A stretch of 64,000 nucleotides of DNA from an uncultured Prevotella sp. (GTDB taxonomy: Bacteria > Bacteroidota > Bacteroidia > Bacteroidales > Bacteroidaceae), in the NCBI GenBank assembly GCA_900546345.1, contig URCI01000005.1:1-64000 (forward strand), given 5' to 3'. The position numbers and the translations under genes were made by a program. Shown piece by piece: positions 37,670-46,552 of the stretch. Every line of letters begins with the position of its first letter. Positions within the stretch are counted from its first letter, which is position 1. The notes under the pieces were generated by a model, which did not search any database, was not told the origin of the DNA, and worked only from the letters and a program-made list of their open reading frames with translations.

Positions 37670-38977
37670 ATGGTAATCGAAAAAGTACATGCAAGAGAAA
37701 TCTTGGATTCGCGTGGCAATCCAACAGTGGAAGTAGAAGTAACTCTTGATAATGGCGTCATGGGACGTGCCAGTGTGCCGTCTGGTGCATCTACCGGTGA
37801 GAATGAGGCCTTGGAGCTTCGTGATGGCGACAAGAAGCGTTTCGGCGGTAAAGGTGTGCAGAAGGCTGTGGCTAACGTCAACGACGTGATTGCTCCGGCT
37901 CTCAAGGGCGACAATGTGCTCGATCAGCGTGCGATCGACTATAAGATGCTGGCGCTTGACGGCACTCCAACGAAGAGTAAGCTCGGTGCCAACGCCATCC
38001 TCGGCGTGTCTCTGGCTGTAGCTCATACGGCTGCTAAGGCACTGGGACTGCCCCTGTATCGCTATATCGGCGGCTGCAACACCTATGTGATGCCTGTGCC
38101 AATGATGAACATCATCAACGGTGGCGCTCACTCCGACGCGCCTATCGCTTTCCAGGAGTTCATGATTCGTCCTGTTGGTGCTGCTTCGGAGAAAGAAGCT
38201 ATCCGCATGGGTAGTGAGGTCTTCCATCAGTTGCAGAAGAACCTGAAGAAGCGCGGCCTCTCAACGGCTGTCGGCGACGAGGGTGGCTTCGCACCGAAGC
38301 TCGACGGTATTGAGGACGCACTGCAAAGCATTGTCGATGCTGTCAAGGACGCAGGTTACGAGCCGGGCAAGGATGTGACCATCGCCATGGACTGCGCTGC
38401 CAGCGAGTTCGCTACACAGCGTGATGGAAAGTGGTATTACAACTACAAACAACTGTCGAACGGTATGCCAAAGGATCCTAATGGCAAAGAACTCAACGAT
38501 GAGCAGCAGATCGCTTATCTTGAGGAACTTGTCAACAAGTATCCTATCGACTCTATCGAGGACGGTCTCGATGAGAACGACTGGGAAGGCTGGGTGAAGT
38601 TGACCAATGCCCTGGGCAAGAAGGTACAGCTGGTCGGTGATGACCTCTTCGTGACGAATACGAAGTTCCTGGAGAAGGGTATCACGATGGGCGCAGGCAA
38701 TGCCATCCTGATCAAAGTCAACCAGATCGGTTCACTCACCGAGACTTTGGAGGCCATTGAGATGGCTCATCGCCATGGCTATAACACTGTGACGAGCCAC
38801 CGCAGCGGTGAGACTGAGGACACAACGATTGCTGACATCGCTGTGGCTACGAACTCCGGTCAGATCAAGACCGGTAGTATGAGTCGTACAGACCGTATGG
38901 CAAAATACAACCAACTCATCCGCATTGAGGAAGAACTTGGTGATCGCGCTGTGTATGGCTATCGCAAGCTGAAGTAG
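37670..38977 (+). CDS. eno: Enolase
   Basis: The 435-aa protein is a complete enolase: AREILDSRGNPTVEVEV at the start, PSGASTGENEALELRDGD on the flexible loop, the metal ligands in AMDCAASEF, SIEDGLDENDWEGW and QLVGDDLFVTN, and the active-site lysine region NAILIKVNQIGSLTETLEAI with SHRSGETEDTTIADIAVA. It interconverts 2-phosphoglycerate and phosphoenolpyruvate in glycolysis. It has its own promoter and terminator. Confidence 0.98.
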   Translation: MVIEKVHAREILDSRGNPTVEVEVTLDNGVMGRASVPSGASTGENEALELRDGDKKRFGGKGVQKAVANVNDVIAPALKGDNVLDQRAIDYKMLALDGTPTKSKLGANAILGVSLAVAHTAAKALGLPLYRYIGGCNTYVMPVPMMNIINGGAHSDAPIAFQEFMIRPVGAASEKEAIRMGSEVFHQLQKNLKKRGLSTAVGDEGGFAPKLDGIEDALQSIVDAVKDAGYEPGKDVTIAMDCAASEFATQRDGKWYYNYKQLSNGMPKDPNGKELNDEQQIAYLEELVNKYPIDSIEDGLDENDWEGWVKLTNALGKKVQLVGDDLFVTNTKFLEKGITMGAGNAILIKVNQIGSLTETLEAIEMAHRHGYNTVTSHRSGETEDTTIADIAVATNSGQIKTGSMSRTDRMAKYNQLIRIEEELGDRAVYGYRKLK

Positions 38978-38998
38978 AATCATATTCGCTCAAAATAA

Positions 38999-39035
38999 AA
39001 GCCGGGCATCCGCGTGATGGGATGTCCGGCTTTTT
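38999..39035 (+). terminator. Rho-independent terminator of eno
   Basis: A 13-bp stem with one G-U pair (38999-39011 with 39020-39032), an 8-base loop and a run of five T follow the enolase stop codon by 21 bases. Confidence 0.9.
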
Positions 39036-39065
39036 GTTGTATGTAATGGCATTAACTATGTTCTA

Positions 39066-39175
39066 CAATGAATATATGTTCCTTTGACAATGAACATATC
39101 TTGCTTTGCCGATGAACATATCTTGTTTTGCCATTGAAGATATCTTGCTTTGCCATTGAAGATATCTTGCATTTG
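39066..39175. repeat. 22-bp tandem repeat, five units
   Basis: Five contiguous 22-base units with consensus CATTGAAGATATCTTGCTTTGC (first base of units 39066, 39088, 39110, 39132, 39154) fill the gap between the eno terminator and the stop of upxY. The first unit is the most diverged. There is no spacer, so it is not CRISPR. The period equals that of the arrays in the elements near 22288 and 62342. Confidence 0.9.
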
Positions 39176-39205
39176 TTAAGCACCTATTTGCAAGTGATGG
39201 CTCAC

Positions 39206-39775
39206 TTATGCCTTATTGGTTAATGGTTGGCAACACCAGCGAGTAACCTTGAGCATGACGGCCATTCCTGGTACGTCTTTTAGAAGATAATATTTCTTGT
39301 TGGTGCGAATCAGCTTCCCGGTCAGTCCCTTCAATGGGCCGTGGGTGACGAGAACGGGAGTCCCCGTCTTGAGTTTCGCGTCCTCTTCTGATAAGAATTT
39401 CCTTTCGGCCAGTGAAGGGCTGCACATGGCTTGAAATTCATGCATCTCTTTTGCCGGGATCTCTGCCATCTCTTTGGCATGTCGATCTTTCTTGATGACA
39501 CTTAGCTTGTAGGGGAGGGCAACGAGCATCTTCTGAAAGGCTGATTCCTCTATTGCCTTTCTGACAAAGATCAAATTGTGCACTACTGGTCTCAATTCGT
39601 GGCGCAGTTTGTGGTCAGCATCAAGATAATCGACAATTTCTTGAGGGATGAATGTCGTGAAGCCCTTTTTCTCGAGTTCGTCATTCACCGCCCGCTGCTT
39701 CAAAGAGAATAGTCTTATGGCGTACCAAGGACTGGTGTCGTCCTCGGTGCGCGCGATGTGAGTCTCTAATTGCAT
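39206..39775 (-). CDS. UpxY-type transcription antitermination protein (NusG family)
   Basis: The 189-aa protein has an N-terminal NusG-like (NGN) domain (SPWYAIRLFSLKQRAVNDEL, IPQEIVDYL) and a C-terminal KOW motif (VLVTHGPLKGLTGKLIRTNK). UpxY proteins join RNA polymerase at capsule operon leaders and prevent early termination. Here it is the last gene of a run (lysE, DUF4924, rfbD, prfC, upxY) and is not followed by capsule genes, so its target is probably elsewhere. The general housekeeping NusG is a different, rpl-linked gene. Confidence 0.85.
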   Translation of the reverse strand: MQLETHIARTEDDTSPWYAIRLFSLKQRAVNDELEKKGFTTFIPQEIVDYLDADHKLRHELRPVVHNLIFVRKAIEESAFQKMLVALPYKLSVIKKDRHAKEMAEIPAKEMHEFQAMCSPSLAERKFLSEEDAKLKTGTPVLVTHGPLKGLTGKLIRTNKKYYLLKDVPGMAVMLKVTRWCCQPLTNKA

Positions 39776-39820
39776 AGTGAAAACGCTGGTTGCATGGTGA
39801 AGGCGTAGAGAAGGGAGCTG

Positions 39821-41407
39821 TTAGAACTCAGAGGTGAAATGGAACTTGATATGCGGGAAGTCTTGTTGTGCCATGCTCAAGATATAGGAAGAGTCGGCCA
39901 AGAAGACATCGCGTCCCTCCGTGTCTTTCGCCATGTACTGGTATTTGCGCTTCTTGAAGTTGTCGAGTTCTGCGGGATCATCAGCCTCTATCCAGCATGC
40001 CTTGTAGAGATGTAGCGGCTCCCAACGGCACTTGGCATTGTACTCATGCTCCAAACGATATTGGATGACCTCAAACTGCAACTGACCTACGGTGCCGATG
40101 ATGCGGCGATTGTTGAATTGGTTGACAAAGAGCTGTGCCACACCCTCGTCCATAAGCTGTGTGATGCCTTTGACAAACTGCTTGGATTTCATCGGGTCGT
40201 CATTCTCAATATACTTGAAGAGTTCCGGTGAGAAGGAAGGCAATCCACGGAAATGAAGTTGTTCGCCTTCTGTCAGTGTGTCACCAATCTTGAAAATACC
40301 ATTGTCCGGTAGACCGACAATATCACCCGGCCATGCTTCCTCAACAGTACTCTTGCGCTGTGCCATGAACTGTGTGGGTGAAGAGAAACGCACGGTCTTG
40401 CCCTGACGGACATGCAGGTAGGGCTGGTTACGTACGAACTTACCTGAGCAGACCTTGCAGAAGGCAATACACGAGCGGTGGTTGGGGTCAATATTGGCGG
40501 TGATCTTAAAGATGAATCCTGTGAATTTCGGTTCAGTGGGCACTACGACGCGCTCTTCTGCCTGGGTAGGACGTGGGCTCGGGGCTATCTCTACGAAGCA
40601 GTTGAGCAATTCCTGCACGCCGAAGTTGTTGAGGGCAGAACCGAAGAAGACGGGGGCTGTCTCAGCCTTGCGATAGTCCTCAGCATCGAACTCAGGGTAG
40701 ACACCGTCGATCAACTCCAGGTCGTTGCGCAGTTGTTCTGCCTCCTGCGCGCCTACATGTTGATCGAGATCTTGAGAATGGATGTCCACTGCGACCTTCT
40801 CAGTGACTCTTTGTTTGTTGGGTTTGAAGAGGTTGAGCTGTTGCTCGTAGATGTTGTAGACGCCTTTGAACTTAGCGCCTTGTCCGATCGGCCAGGAAAG
40901 TGGACGCACATGGATGTGTAGTTCCTCTTCCAGTTCATCGAGCAGATCAAAGGGATCTCTACCTTCGCGGTCCATCTTGTTGATGAAGATGATCACAGGT
41001 GTATTGCGCATGCGGCATACCTCCATCAGCTTGCGGGTCTGTGCCTCCACACCTTTGGCAGAGTCAACGACAATGATAGCCGAGTCGACGGCAGTCAGCG
41101 TACGGTAGGTATCCTCTGCAAAGTCCTGGTGACCCGGTGTGTCCAAGATGTTGACTTTATAGGGCTCGCCTTCCTGTCCTTCCGGCAGGTAGTCGAATTC
41201 CATGACAGATGTAGATACCGAGATACCGCGTTGCTTCTCAATATCCATCCAGTCTGACGTGGCTGTCTTGCGGATTTTGTTGTTCTTCACGGCACCGGCC
41301 ACTTGTATCTGACCGCCGAAGAGCAGGAACTTCTCGGTGAGTGTAGTCTTACCGGCATCAGGGTGAGAGATGATGGCGAAGGTGCGCCGACGTTGTATTT
41401 CGTTCAT
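39821..41407 (-). CDS. prfC: Peptide chain release factor 3
   Basis: The 528-aa protein is a translational GTPase with clear G motifs: ISHPDAGKTTLTEK (P-loop), DTPGHQDFAEDTYR (G3) and FINKMDREGRDPF (G4), followed by domains 2 and 3 typical of RF3 (VGQLQFEVIQYRLEHEYN). It recycles RF1 and RF2 after peptide release. It starts 7 bases after rfbD, so the two are cotranscribed. Confidence 0.97.
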   Translation of the reverse strand: MNEIQRRRTFAIISHPDAGKTTLTEKFLLFGGQIQVAGAVKNNKIRKTATSDWMDIEKQRGISVSTSVMEFDYLPEGQEGEPYKVNILDTPGHQDFAEDTYRTLTAVDSAIIVVDSAKGVEAQTRKLMEVCRMRNTPVIIFINKMDREGRDPFDLLDELEEELHIHVRPLSWPIGQGAKFKGVYNIYEQQLNLFKPNKQRVTEKVAVDIHSQDLDQHVGAQEAEQLRNDLELIDGVYPEFDAEDYRKAETAPVFFGSALNNFGVQELLNCFVEIAPSPRPTQAEERVVVPTEPKFTGFIFKITANIDPNHRSCIAFCKVCSGKFVRNQPYLHVRQGKTVRFSSPTQFMAQRKSTVEEAWPGDIVGLPDNGIFKIGDTLTEGEQLHFRGLPSFSPELFKYIENDDPMKSKQFVKGITQLMDEGVAQLFVNQFNNRRIIGTVGQLQFEVIQYRLEHEYNAKCRWEPLHLYKACWIEADDPAELDNFKKRKYQYMAKDTEGRDVFLADSSYILSMAQQDFPHIKFHFTSEF

Positions 41408-41414
41408 ATAATGA

Positions 41415-42302
41415 TTACTTCTTGATTTCGTTCATGTTAGCCATACACTTCTTCAGCGAGTCAAGCCAATAGGGAATGACCGCGTGAAAGGTCTCCTTGA
41501 TCTTTGTCTTGTCAAGAACGCTGTAGGCAGGACGCTTGACAGGTGAAGGGAATTCGTCGCTGTGGCAGGGCTGGATGTCGCAGTTGTCGTGTCCGGACAA
41601 GGCTGCAATCGCCTTGGTGAAGTCATACCACGATGTGACGCCTTCGTTGCTGAAGTGATAGATGCCGCTGTGGCCCTCGTACTTTCTGTTTTCCACAATG
41701 TCAAAGATGGTGTTGGCCAAGTCCCCGGCATAAGTAGGTGTACCACACTGGTCAAAGACTACCTTCAGCTGCGGGTGAGTTGCTGTGAGGTTGAGCATTG
41801 TCTTGACGAAGTTGTGCCCAAACTCGGAGTAGAGCCAAGCCGTTCTCAAGATGATATAGTCCACACCCGTGGCTTGAATCTTTTGTTCGCCGTGCAATTT
41901 AGTAAGTCCATAGACACCTGTCGGCGTGCCTTTCTGGTCCTCGCGGCACGGAGTGTTATAAGGATCACCGCCGAAGACATAGTCTGTGGAGATATGTACG
42001 AGCAGTCCGCCAACTTCCTTCATTACTTTGGCAAGGTTCTCGGGTGCGGTGGCGTTGAGTGTTTCTACGATTTCGCCGGCGGTTTCTGCTTTGTCGACAT
42101 TGGTCCATGCCGCGCAGTTGACGATGCATTTCACATCATTGTCCTTGACCATTTGACGGATGGCGTCAATGTCGGTGATGTCGAGATGAGTGTATCCGTC
42201 GCAGACATCCGTGAAGATATATTGGTCTTTTGCGCTTGTCTTGCTGACAATCTGCATCTCATTGCCGAGCTGTCCGTTAGCGCCTGTCACTAAAATATTC
42301 AT
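41415..42302 (-). CDS. rfbD: dTDP-4-dehydrorhamnose reductase
   Basis: The 295-aa protein is an extended short-chain dehydrogenase: ILVTGANGQLGNEMQ for NADPH, HISTDYVFGGD for the catalytic Thr/Ser region, and YGLTKLHGE with the YxxxK pair. It makes dTDP-L-rhamnose in the last step of that pathway. rfbA is in the window at 56086, but rfbB and rfbC are not. It sits 39 bases after the DUF4924 gene. Confidence 0.94.
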   Translation of the reverse strand: MNILVTGANGQLGNEMQIVSKTSAKDQYIFTDVCDGYTHLDITDIDAIRQMVKDNDVKCIVNCAAWTNVDKAETAGEIVETLNATAPENLAKVMKEVGGLLVHISTDYVFGGDPYNTPCREDQKGTPTGVYGLTKLHGEQKIQATGVDYIILRTAWLYSEFGHNFVKTMLNLTATHPQLKVVFDQCGTPTYAGDLANTIFDIVENRKYEGHSGIYHFSNEGVTSWYDFTKAIAALSGHDNCDIQPCHSDEFPSPVKRPAYSVLDKTKIKETFHAVIPYWLDSLKKCMANMNEIKK

Positions 42303-42341
42303 ATTGCGTGTTCTTTATGATGATCTTTGTTTACCAAATGA

Positions 42342-42893
42342 TTAGCCTTGTTCCCCAAAGTCAATGCCTTCTGTCCGGTCTTTGACATAATAGTCAGAGA
42401 GCATTCCCATGAAGGTTGAGAGTTCTTTGATGGCATGATCGGTCTCCTTGGAGATCTCCTTATGTTGCAGTCTGAGCAACATCACACCATAGAGTGCGTC
42501 GAGACAAGTCTCTATCTCATTGACATTCTTGTCACCCTTTTGGCGCAATTCCACGATGAAAGGCAATACTTTATAGTACTCGGCATTGTAGAATGGAAAT
42601 TTATTGGAGTCGAGCAACTGGCAATGCAGGTCGAAGAGATCGCCAATGATCACTTGGTTGATTTGCAGATGGCCTTTCTCGCGGCAACCTTCTTCGTTCA
42701 TCATGCGTATGAGGTTGCCGAACCAGTCAGCCTCCTCGTCTTTTTGCTCCGGTGAATAGTCAAATTGGTCGATGTATTCTTTTCTTATACGAGACAAAGA
42801 GCATCCGTAGGCTCTGATCAAGTCTTCCATCTGCCACATGTAGAGCAGATATTCTGCAATGGATTTCTCCTTTAATTTTTTAGCGATAAACAT
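42342..42893 (-). CDS. DUF4924 family protein
   Basis: The start at 42893 (MFIAKKLKEKSIAEYLLYMW) gives 183 aa; an open extension upstream to 43067 overlaps the lysE gene's end and has no family features. It is helical and cytoplasmic, with WQMEDLIRAYGCSL, EEADWFGNLIRMMNEEGC and the final helical bundle typical of DUF4924, a small family of unknown function found in Bacteroidetes. It sits between lysE and rfbD on the same strand. Confidence 0.75.
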   Translation of the reverse strand: MFIAKKLKEKSIAEYLLYMWQMEDLIRAYGCSLSRIRKEYIDQFDYSPEQKDEEADWFGNLIRMMNEEGCREKGHLQINQVIIGDLFDLHCQLLDSNKFPFYNAEYYKVLPFIVELRQKGDKNVNEIETCLDALYGVMLLRLQHKEISKETDHAIKELSTFMGMLSDYYVKDRTEGIDFGEQG

Positions 42894-42990
42894 GCTTGAA
42901 AAGATTTTGTTGATAAAGATATCTATTGAGGTAAGCGTAGGCTTATATGTTCCTTTTCCGTTACCATGACAGGCGTCTTGGCTACGGTAG

Positions 42991-43659
42991 CTAATAATGG
43001 ATGGTATAGAGGTTAAACACTGTACCGATGAGCATAGCGAAAGAAAAGACGATGACCAGACCGCCAATGATGCGATTAATGATCTGAATGCCGTTCATGT
43101 CGAACTTGGCCCGTACTTTATCTACCAGCCACGTCAGGCCGTACCACCACAGCAGGGCGCCGGAGATGATGCTCATATAGCCAAGAGTCATCTCCAAAGG
43201 GTGATGCGGGACAACGAAGGCAAACTGGGCAAAACAGGCGATGAACAGAAAGACGATCAGCGGATTGGAGAAGGTCACCAAAAAAGCTGTGATGGCATTA
43301 TGCCATAAGGTGCCCTTGTTTTTACTGCTGGCGTGCATGTTCTTTCGTGGATCGCTTCTGAAGCAGTAGATGCCAAACAACAGTAAGATAGCACTGCCTG
43401 AGAGTTGAAGGATAAATTTATTGGTAGGGTTGGTGATGAAGTCCATCACGAAACTCATACCAAATCCTGTGAAGAGTGCGTAGATGATGTCACTTACAGC
43501 AGCTCCCACGCCTGTGACAAACCCATACCAACGTCCTTTGTTGAGTGTGCGTTGGATACAGAGTATTCCCACCGGCCCCATTGGTGCAGAGGCGATGATT
43601 CCGATGAGTAGACCCTTGAGGATGAGCTCTAACAGATCAATATGTAAAAATGGCATCAT
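42991..43659 (-). CDS. LysE/RhtB family amino acid exporter
   Basis: The 222-aa protein has six predicted membrane segments and the LysE signature near its start (IIASAPMGPVGILCIQRTL) with the conserved Pro and Gly residues, followed by GVGAAVSDIIYALFTGFG. NPLIVFLFIACFAQF in the fifth segment region fits too. It should export an amino acid; the substrate cannot be told. A second ATG directly after the first (43656) may be the true start, given the promoter element at 43668-43675. Confidence 0.88.
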   Translation of the reverse strand: MMPFLHIDLLELILKGLLIGIIASAPMGPVGILCIQRTLNKGRWYGFVTGVGAAVSDIIYALFTGFGMSFVMDFITNPTNKFILQLSGSAILLLFGIYCFRSDPRKNMHASSKNKGTLWHNAITAFLVTFSNPLIVFLFIACFAQFAFVVPHHPLEMTLGYMSIISGALLWWYGLTWLVDKVRAKFDMNGIQIINRIIGGLVIVFSFAMLIGTVFNLYTIHY

Positions 43660-43667
43660 AAGGCTTG

Positions 43668-43675
43668 CAAAGTTA
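43668..43675 (-). promoter_or_regulatory. Candidate promoter -7 element for lysE
   Basis: TAACTTTG on the minus strand matches TAnnTTTG and lies only 8 bases before the first possible start codon. If it is used, the mRNA would be nearly leaderless. Confidence 0.45.
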
Positions 43676-43771
43676 CGAATTTTATCCGATAAACCGTCAT
43701 CTATTGGGTTATTTCATTCTTTTCAGCGTGCAATCTTCGATATATCTTCGTTGTTTCCTCTTGTCCGGTAC

Positions 43772-45547
43772 CTATTCTGCTGAGAAATCGGCTACCAGTT
43801 GTCTGTAGGCTCGCAGCATGCGTGTGCGAAGGATGTATCCCTGCAATGTGTTGTTGATGTCTACCACAGGGAGCGCCTCTGCGTTTGTTGTGTCAAACTT
43901 ATGCATGACATCCTCCATCGGTTCGTTGCGGTAGAGAATGGCGGGAACAGGCGTCATCAGTTGCGCGACACGGAACTTTTGGTAGAGTTCTGGTCTGAAG
44001 ACAATATGTCGGATCTTGTTGATGTCGATTTCTCCAAGCAGTCGTCCGGCAGTATCCACGACAGGCAGGAAGTCGTAGTCGGTACTGGAGAGAACATTGA
44101 CGAGTTTGCCTAAGAGCATGTCGGGTTGCACGGCCACATAATCTTTCTCTACCAGTGAGTCCATACTCATCAGTGTCAGCACACTCTTGTCGGTGTGGTG
44201 GGTGACCAGCTTGCCTTCACGTGCCAATCGCATGGCGTAGATAGAGTGTGGTTCGAAGATACTGATGAACATCACACTGACCACCGACACGATCAGCAAA
44301 GGCACGAAGAGCTGATAGCCGCCTGTGATCTCGGCGATAAGGAAAATGCCTGTCAGTGGAGCATGCATGACACCGGCCATCACGCCTGCCATGCCCAACA
44401 GCGTGTAGTTGCTTTCGGGAAGGTAGACACCGATTTGTTGCATATTCCAAAGTCTGGCAAAAAGGAACCCCGCAAAGCCTCCTACAAACAAAGAGGGAGC
44501 AAAGGTACCGCCACAGCCGCCTGCTCCGTTGGTGGAAGACGTGGCAATCACCTTGGTGAGCATGACGAGAGCGATGTATATTGGTAGCAATTCGTTATGA
44601 CCATAGAACAGCGATCCGTTCATCACCTGACTCCAGTCTGTGATGGTCTTGCCTGTGATGAAGGTTCCTAATGTGGTGTATCCTTCACCATAAAGTGAAG
44701 GAAAGAAAAAGATCAACGTGCTCAATGTGATACCTCCTACGAAGAGCTTGCGGTAGGGATGCTGTTTCATCTTGGCAAACTGTCCTTCACAGAAATTCAT
44801 GGCACGCATGAAGTAGAGACTCATCATGCCACATACCAGTCCAAGCAAAATGCTTGCCGGAACGCGCTCAACGCTGAATGGCGACTGAAGCGTAAAGGTG
44901 AAGAGGGTGGAAGTACCGGTGAAGACATAGGAAAAAATGTCGGCCGTGATGGTGGCAATCAGGATGGGTATCAAAGAAGCCATTGACATGTCGATCATCA
45001 GCACTTCCAACGTGAACACAAGTCCGGCGATGGGGGCTTTGAAAATGCCCGAGATAGCGGCGGCAGCACCGCATCCTACCAATAGCATCAGTGTGCGCTT
45101 ATCCATATGGAAGAGCTGTCCCAGACTGGATCCAATGGCGGAACCCGTCAAGACGATAGGAGCCTCGGCACCAACCGAACCGCCAAATCCGATGGTGATT
45201 GCTGAGGCGACGACCGATGACCAGCAGTTATGGCGTTTCAACACGGAGCGCTTTGTGGAGATCGCATATAGAACTCGTGTAATGCCGTGCGAGATGTTGT
45301 CGCGAACGACATATTTTATAAATAAAGAGGTCAGCCAAATGCCGATAACTGGAAAGACCAGATAAAGCCAGTTGACGGCATTGGTCATGAAATCCTCAGT
45401 GAGCAGGCGCTCTATCAGTCGTATGAGTTGGTGGAGTACATATGCGGCCACAGCGGAGAGTATTCCGATGAAGAACGCAAGGATGCTGGTCATCTGCCGC
45501 TCTGTGAGATTGTGGTTTTTCCACTCGAGGATTTGATTGAAAGTCAC
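43772..45547 (-). CDS. CLC-type chloride channel/transporter with CBS pair
   Basis: The 591-aa protein starts at a GTG codon. Residues about 20-430 form a CLC membrane domain: GFGGSVGAEAPIVLTGSAIG contains the gating Glu, and GAGGCGGTFAPSLFVGG is the second selectivity-region motif. Residues about 445-585 are two CBS domains (SLVEKDYVAVQPDMLLGK; AQLMTPVPAILYRNEPMEDV), which bind adenine nucleotides in relatives. It moves chloride, or another anion such as fluoride, across the inner membrane, possibly in exchange for protons. It is monocistronic. Confidence 0.92.
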   Translation of the reverse strand: MTFNQILEWKNHNLTERQMTSILAFFIGILSAVAAYVLHQLIRLIERLLTEDFMTNAVNWLYLVFPVIGIWLTSLFIKYVVRDNISHGITRVLYAISTKRSVLKRHNCWSSVVASAITIGFGGSVGAEAPIVLTGSAIGSSLGQLFHMDKRTLMLLVGCGAAAAISGIFKAPIAGLVFTLEVLMIDMSMASLIPILIATITADIFSYVFTGTSTLFTFTLQSPFSVERVPASILLGLVCGMMSLYFMRAMNFCEGQFAKMKQHPYRKLFVGGITLSTLIFFFPSLYGEGYTTLGTFITGKTITDWSQVMNGSLFYGHNELLPIYIALVMLTKVIATSSTNGAGGCGGTFAPSLFVGGFAGFLFARLWNMQQIGVYLPESNYTLLGMAGVMAGVMHAPLTGIFLIAEITGGYQLFVPLLIVSVVSVMFISIFEPHSIYAMRLAREGKLVTHHTDKSVLTLMSMDSLVEKDYVAVQPDMLLGKLVNVLSSTDYDFLPVVDTAGRLLGEIDINKIRHIVFRPELYQKFRVAQLMTPVPAILYRNEPMEDVMHKFDTTNAEALPVVDINNTLQGYILRTRMLRAYRQLVADFSAE

Positions 45548-45762
45548 CTTCTTTTTATTTTAGAGAATATATACCTTATTATATAAATGTTATTCCTAAC
45601 GATATGATACCTTCCTTAAATGAAATATTGTAAGTCTGGCTGAACGTGTATGAGTCGACCAAGGGGCGTATGGGATACGGCTGGGCGAAGAGCTTGAAGT
45701 GATCAAGTGAAGTAAAAGATTCGATGGAGTGATTCGCTCTTTTCTTTTTTTGTAATCGCCTA

Positions 45763-46332
45763 TTATTTTCTGATGATCGTCACTTCACCTTGTGGCCCCA
45801 GTTTTATGATGGAACTGGGCGTGTGGGGCTTGTGTTCTTGCCGGCGTGAGAAGCAGACATAGTCCACAGCCTCGAGCAATTCAGGGGCGATGTCGCAATA
45901 GTTTTGTGCCGCAGGTTGTCCACTGATGTTGGCACTGGTGCTGACGAGCGCTTTTTGGAAACGGTAGCACAGTTCGTGTGAGAAGGGCTCTTTGGTGATG
46001 CGCATGGCGATGCTCCCGTCTTCAGCAATGAGATTGGGTGCGAGGTTGACGGCACCATCCAGTATGACAGTCGTCGGCTTGACGACCGCATCGAGCAGGT
46101 CCCATGCAACAGCGGGCACATTGCGCACGTAACGTTGCAGACGGGCATCGGAGTCAACAAGACAGATAAGAGCTTTCGAGTCGTCACGATGCTTGATCTG
46201 ATACACGCGTGCTACAGCTTCCGAATTCGTGGCATCGCAGCCAATCCCCCAGACCGTATCAGTTGGATAGAGAATAACGCCTCCGCGACGGAGCACGTCC
46301 ACGGCGTTTTTAATATCTTCTTCTTGTGTCAT
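45763..46332 (-). CDS. tsaC: L-threonylcarbamoyladenylate synthase (Sua5/YrdC/YwlC)
   Basis: The start at 46332 (MTQEEDIKNAVDVLRRGG) gives 189 aa and fits the promoter at 46356-46387; a longer frame would run through it. The YrdC fold is plain: GVILYPTDTVWGIGCDA, QIKHRDDSKALICLV with the KxR-type site, IAMRITKEPF and ALVSTSANISGQPA. It makes threonylcarbamoyl-AMP, the precursor for the t6A37 base of ANN-decoding tRNAs. There is no C-terminal Sua5 domain, so it is the short TsaC type. Confidence 0.93.
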   Translation of the reverse strand: MTQEEDIKNAVDVLRRGGVILYPTDTVWGIGCDATNSEAVARVYQIKHRDDSKALICLVDSDARLQRYVRNVPAVAWDLLDAVVKPTTVILDGAVNLAPNLIAEDGSIAMRITKEPFSHELCYRFQKALVSTSANISGQPAAQNYCDIAPELLEAVDYVCFSRRQEHKPHTPSSIIKLGPQGEVTIIRK

Positions 46333-46355
46333 TTTATAGTTGTTCTTTTTATTAG

Positions 46356-46387
46356 CAAAGATAGCAAATCTTTTTTTTCTATCCAAA
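46356..46387 (-). promoter_or_regulatory. Promoter of tsaC (full Bacteroidetes consensus)
   Basis: On the minus strand TTTG (46387-46384), 20 bases, then TATCTTTG (46363-46356). Both boxes and the spacing match the phylum's primary sigma consensus. The start codon is 23 bases downstream. Confidence 0.75.
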
Positions 46388-46491
46388 TGTTTTTTGAAAA
46401 ATATATGTCTCAATCGCGTGTCGCGGGCACGATATTTTTAGTAAAAAGACACTTTTTTGTCTTGCGTTTGTTAATTTCCAACTGAAAGTAG

Positions 46492-46520
46492 TTGGTTTTT
46501 CAAATGTTTTATTATCTTTG
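46492..46520 (+). promoter_or_regulatory. Promoter of the glucokinase gene
   Basis: TTG (46492-46494), 18 bases, then TATCTTTG (46513-46520), 32 bases before the start codon. It is close to the Bacteroidetes consensus and divergent from the tsaC promoter. Confidence 0.65.
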
Positions 46521-46552
46521 CAACAGAAACACAATCGATAAAACCAAAAACA

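Noticed and set aside
37376..38227. Upstream extension of the dcp frame
   Set aside because: It overlaps the certain eno gene on the other strand, and a signal peptide and Shine-Dalgarno-like stretch mark the start at 37375.
39066..39175. CRISPR-like array after eno
   Set aside because: The units are contiguous 22-mers with no unique spacers and there are no cas genes.
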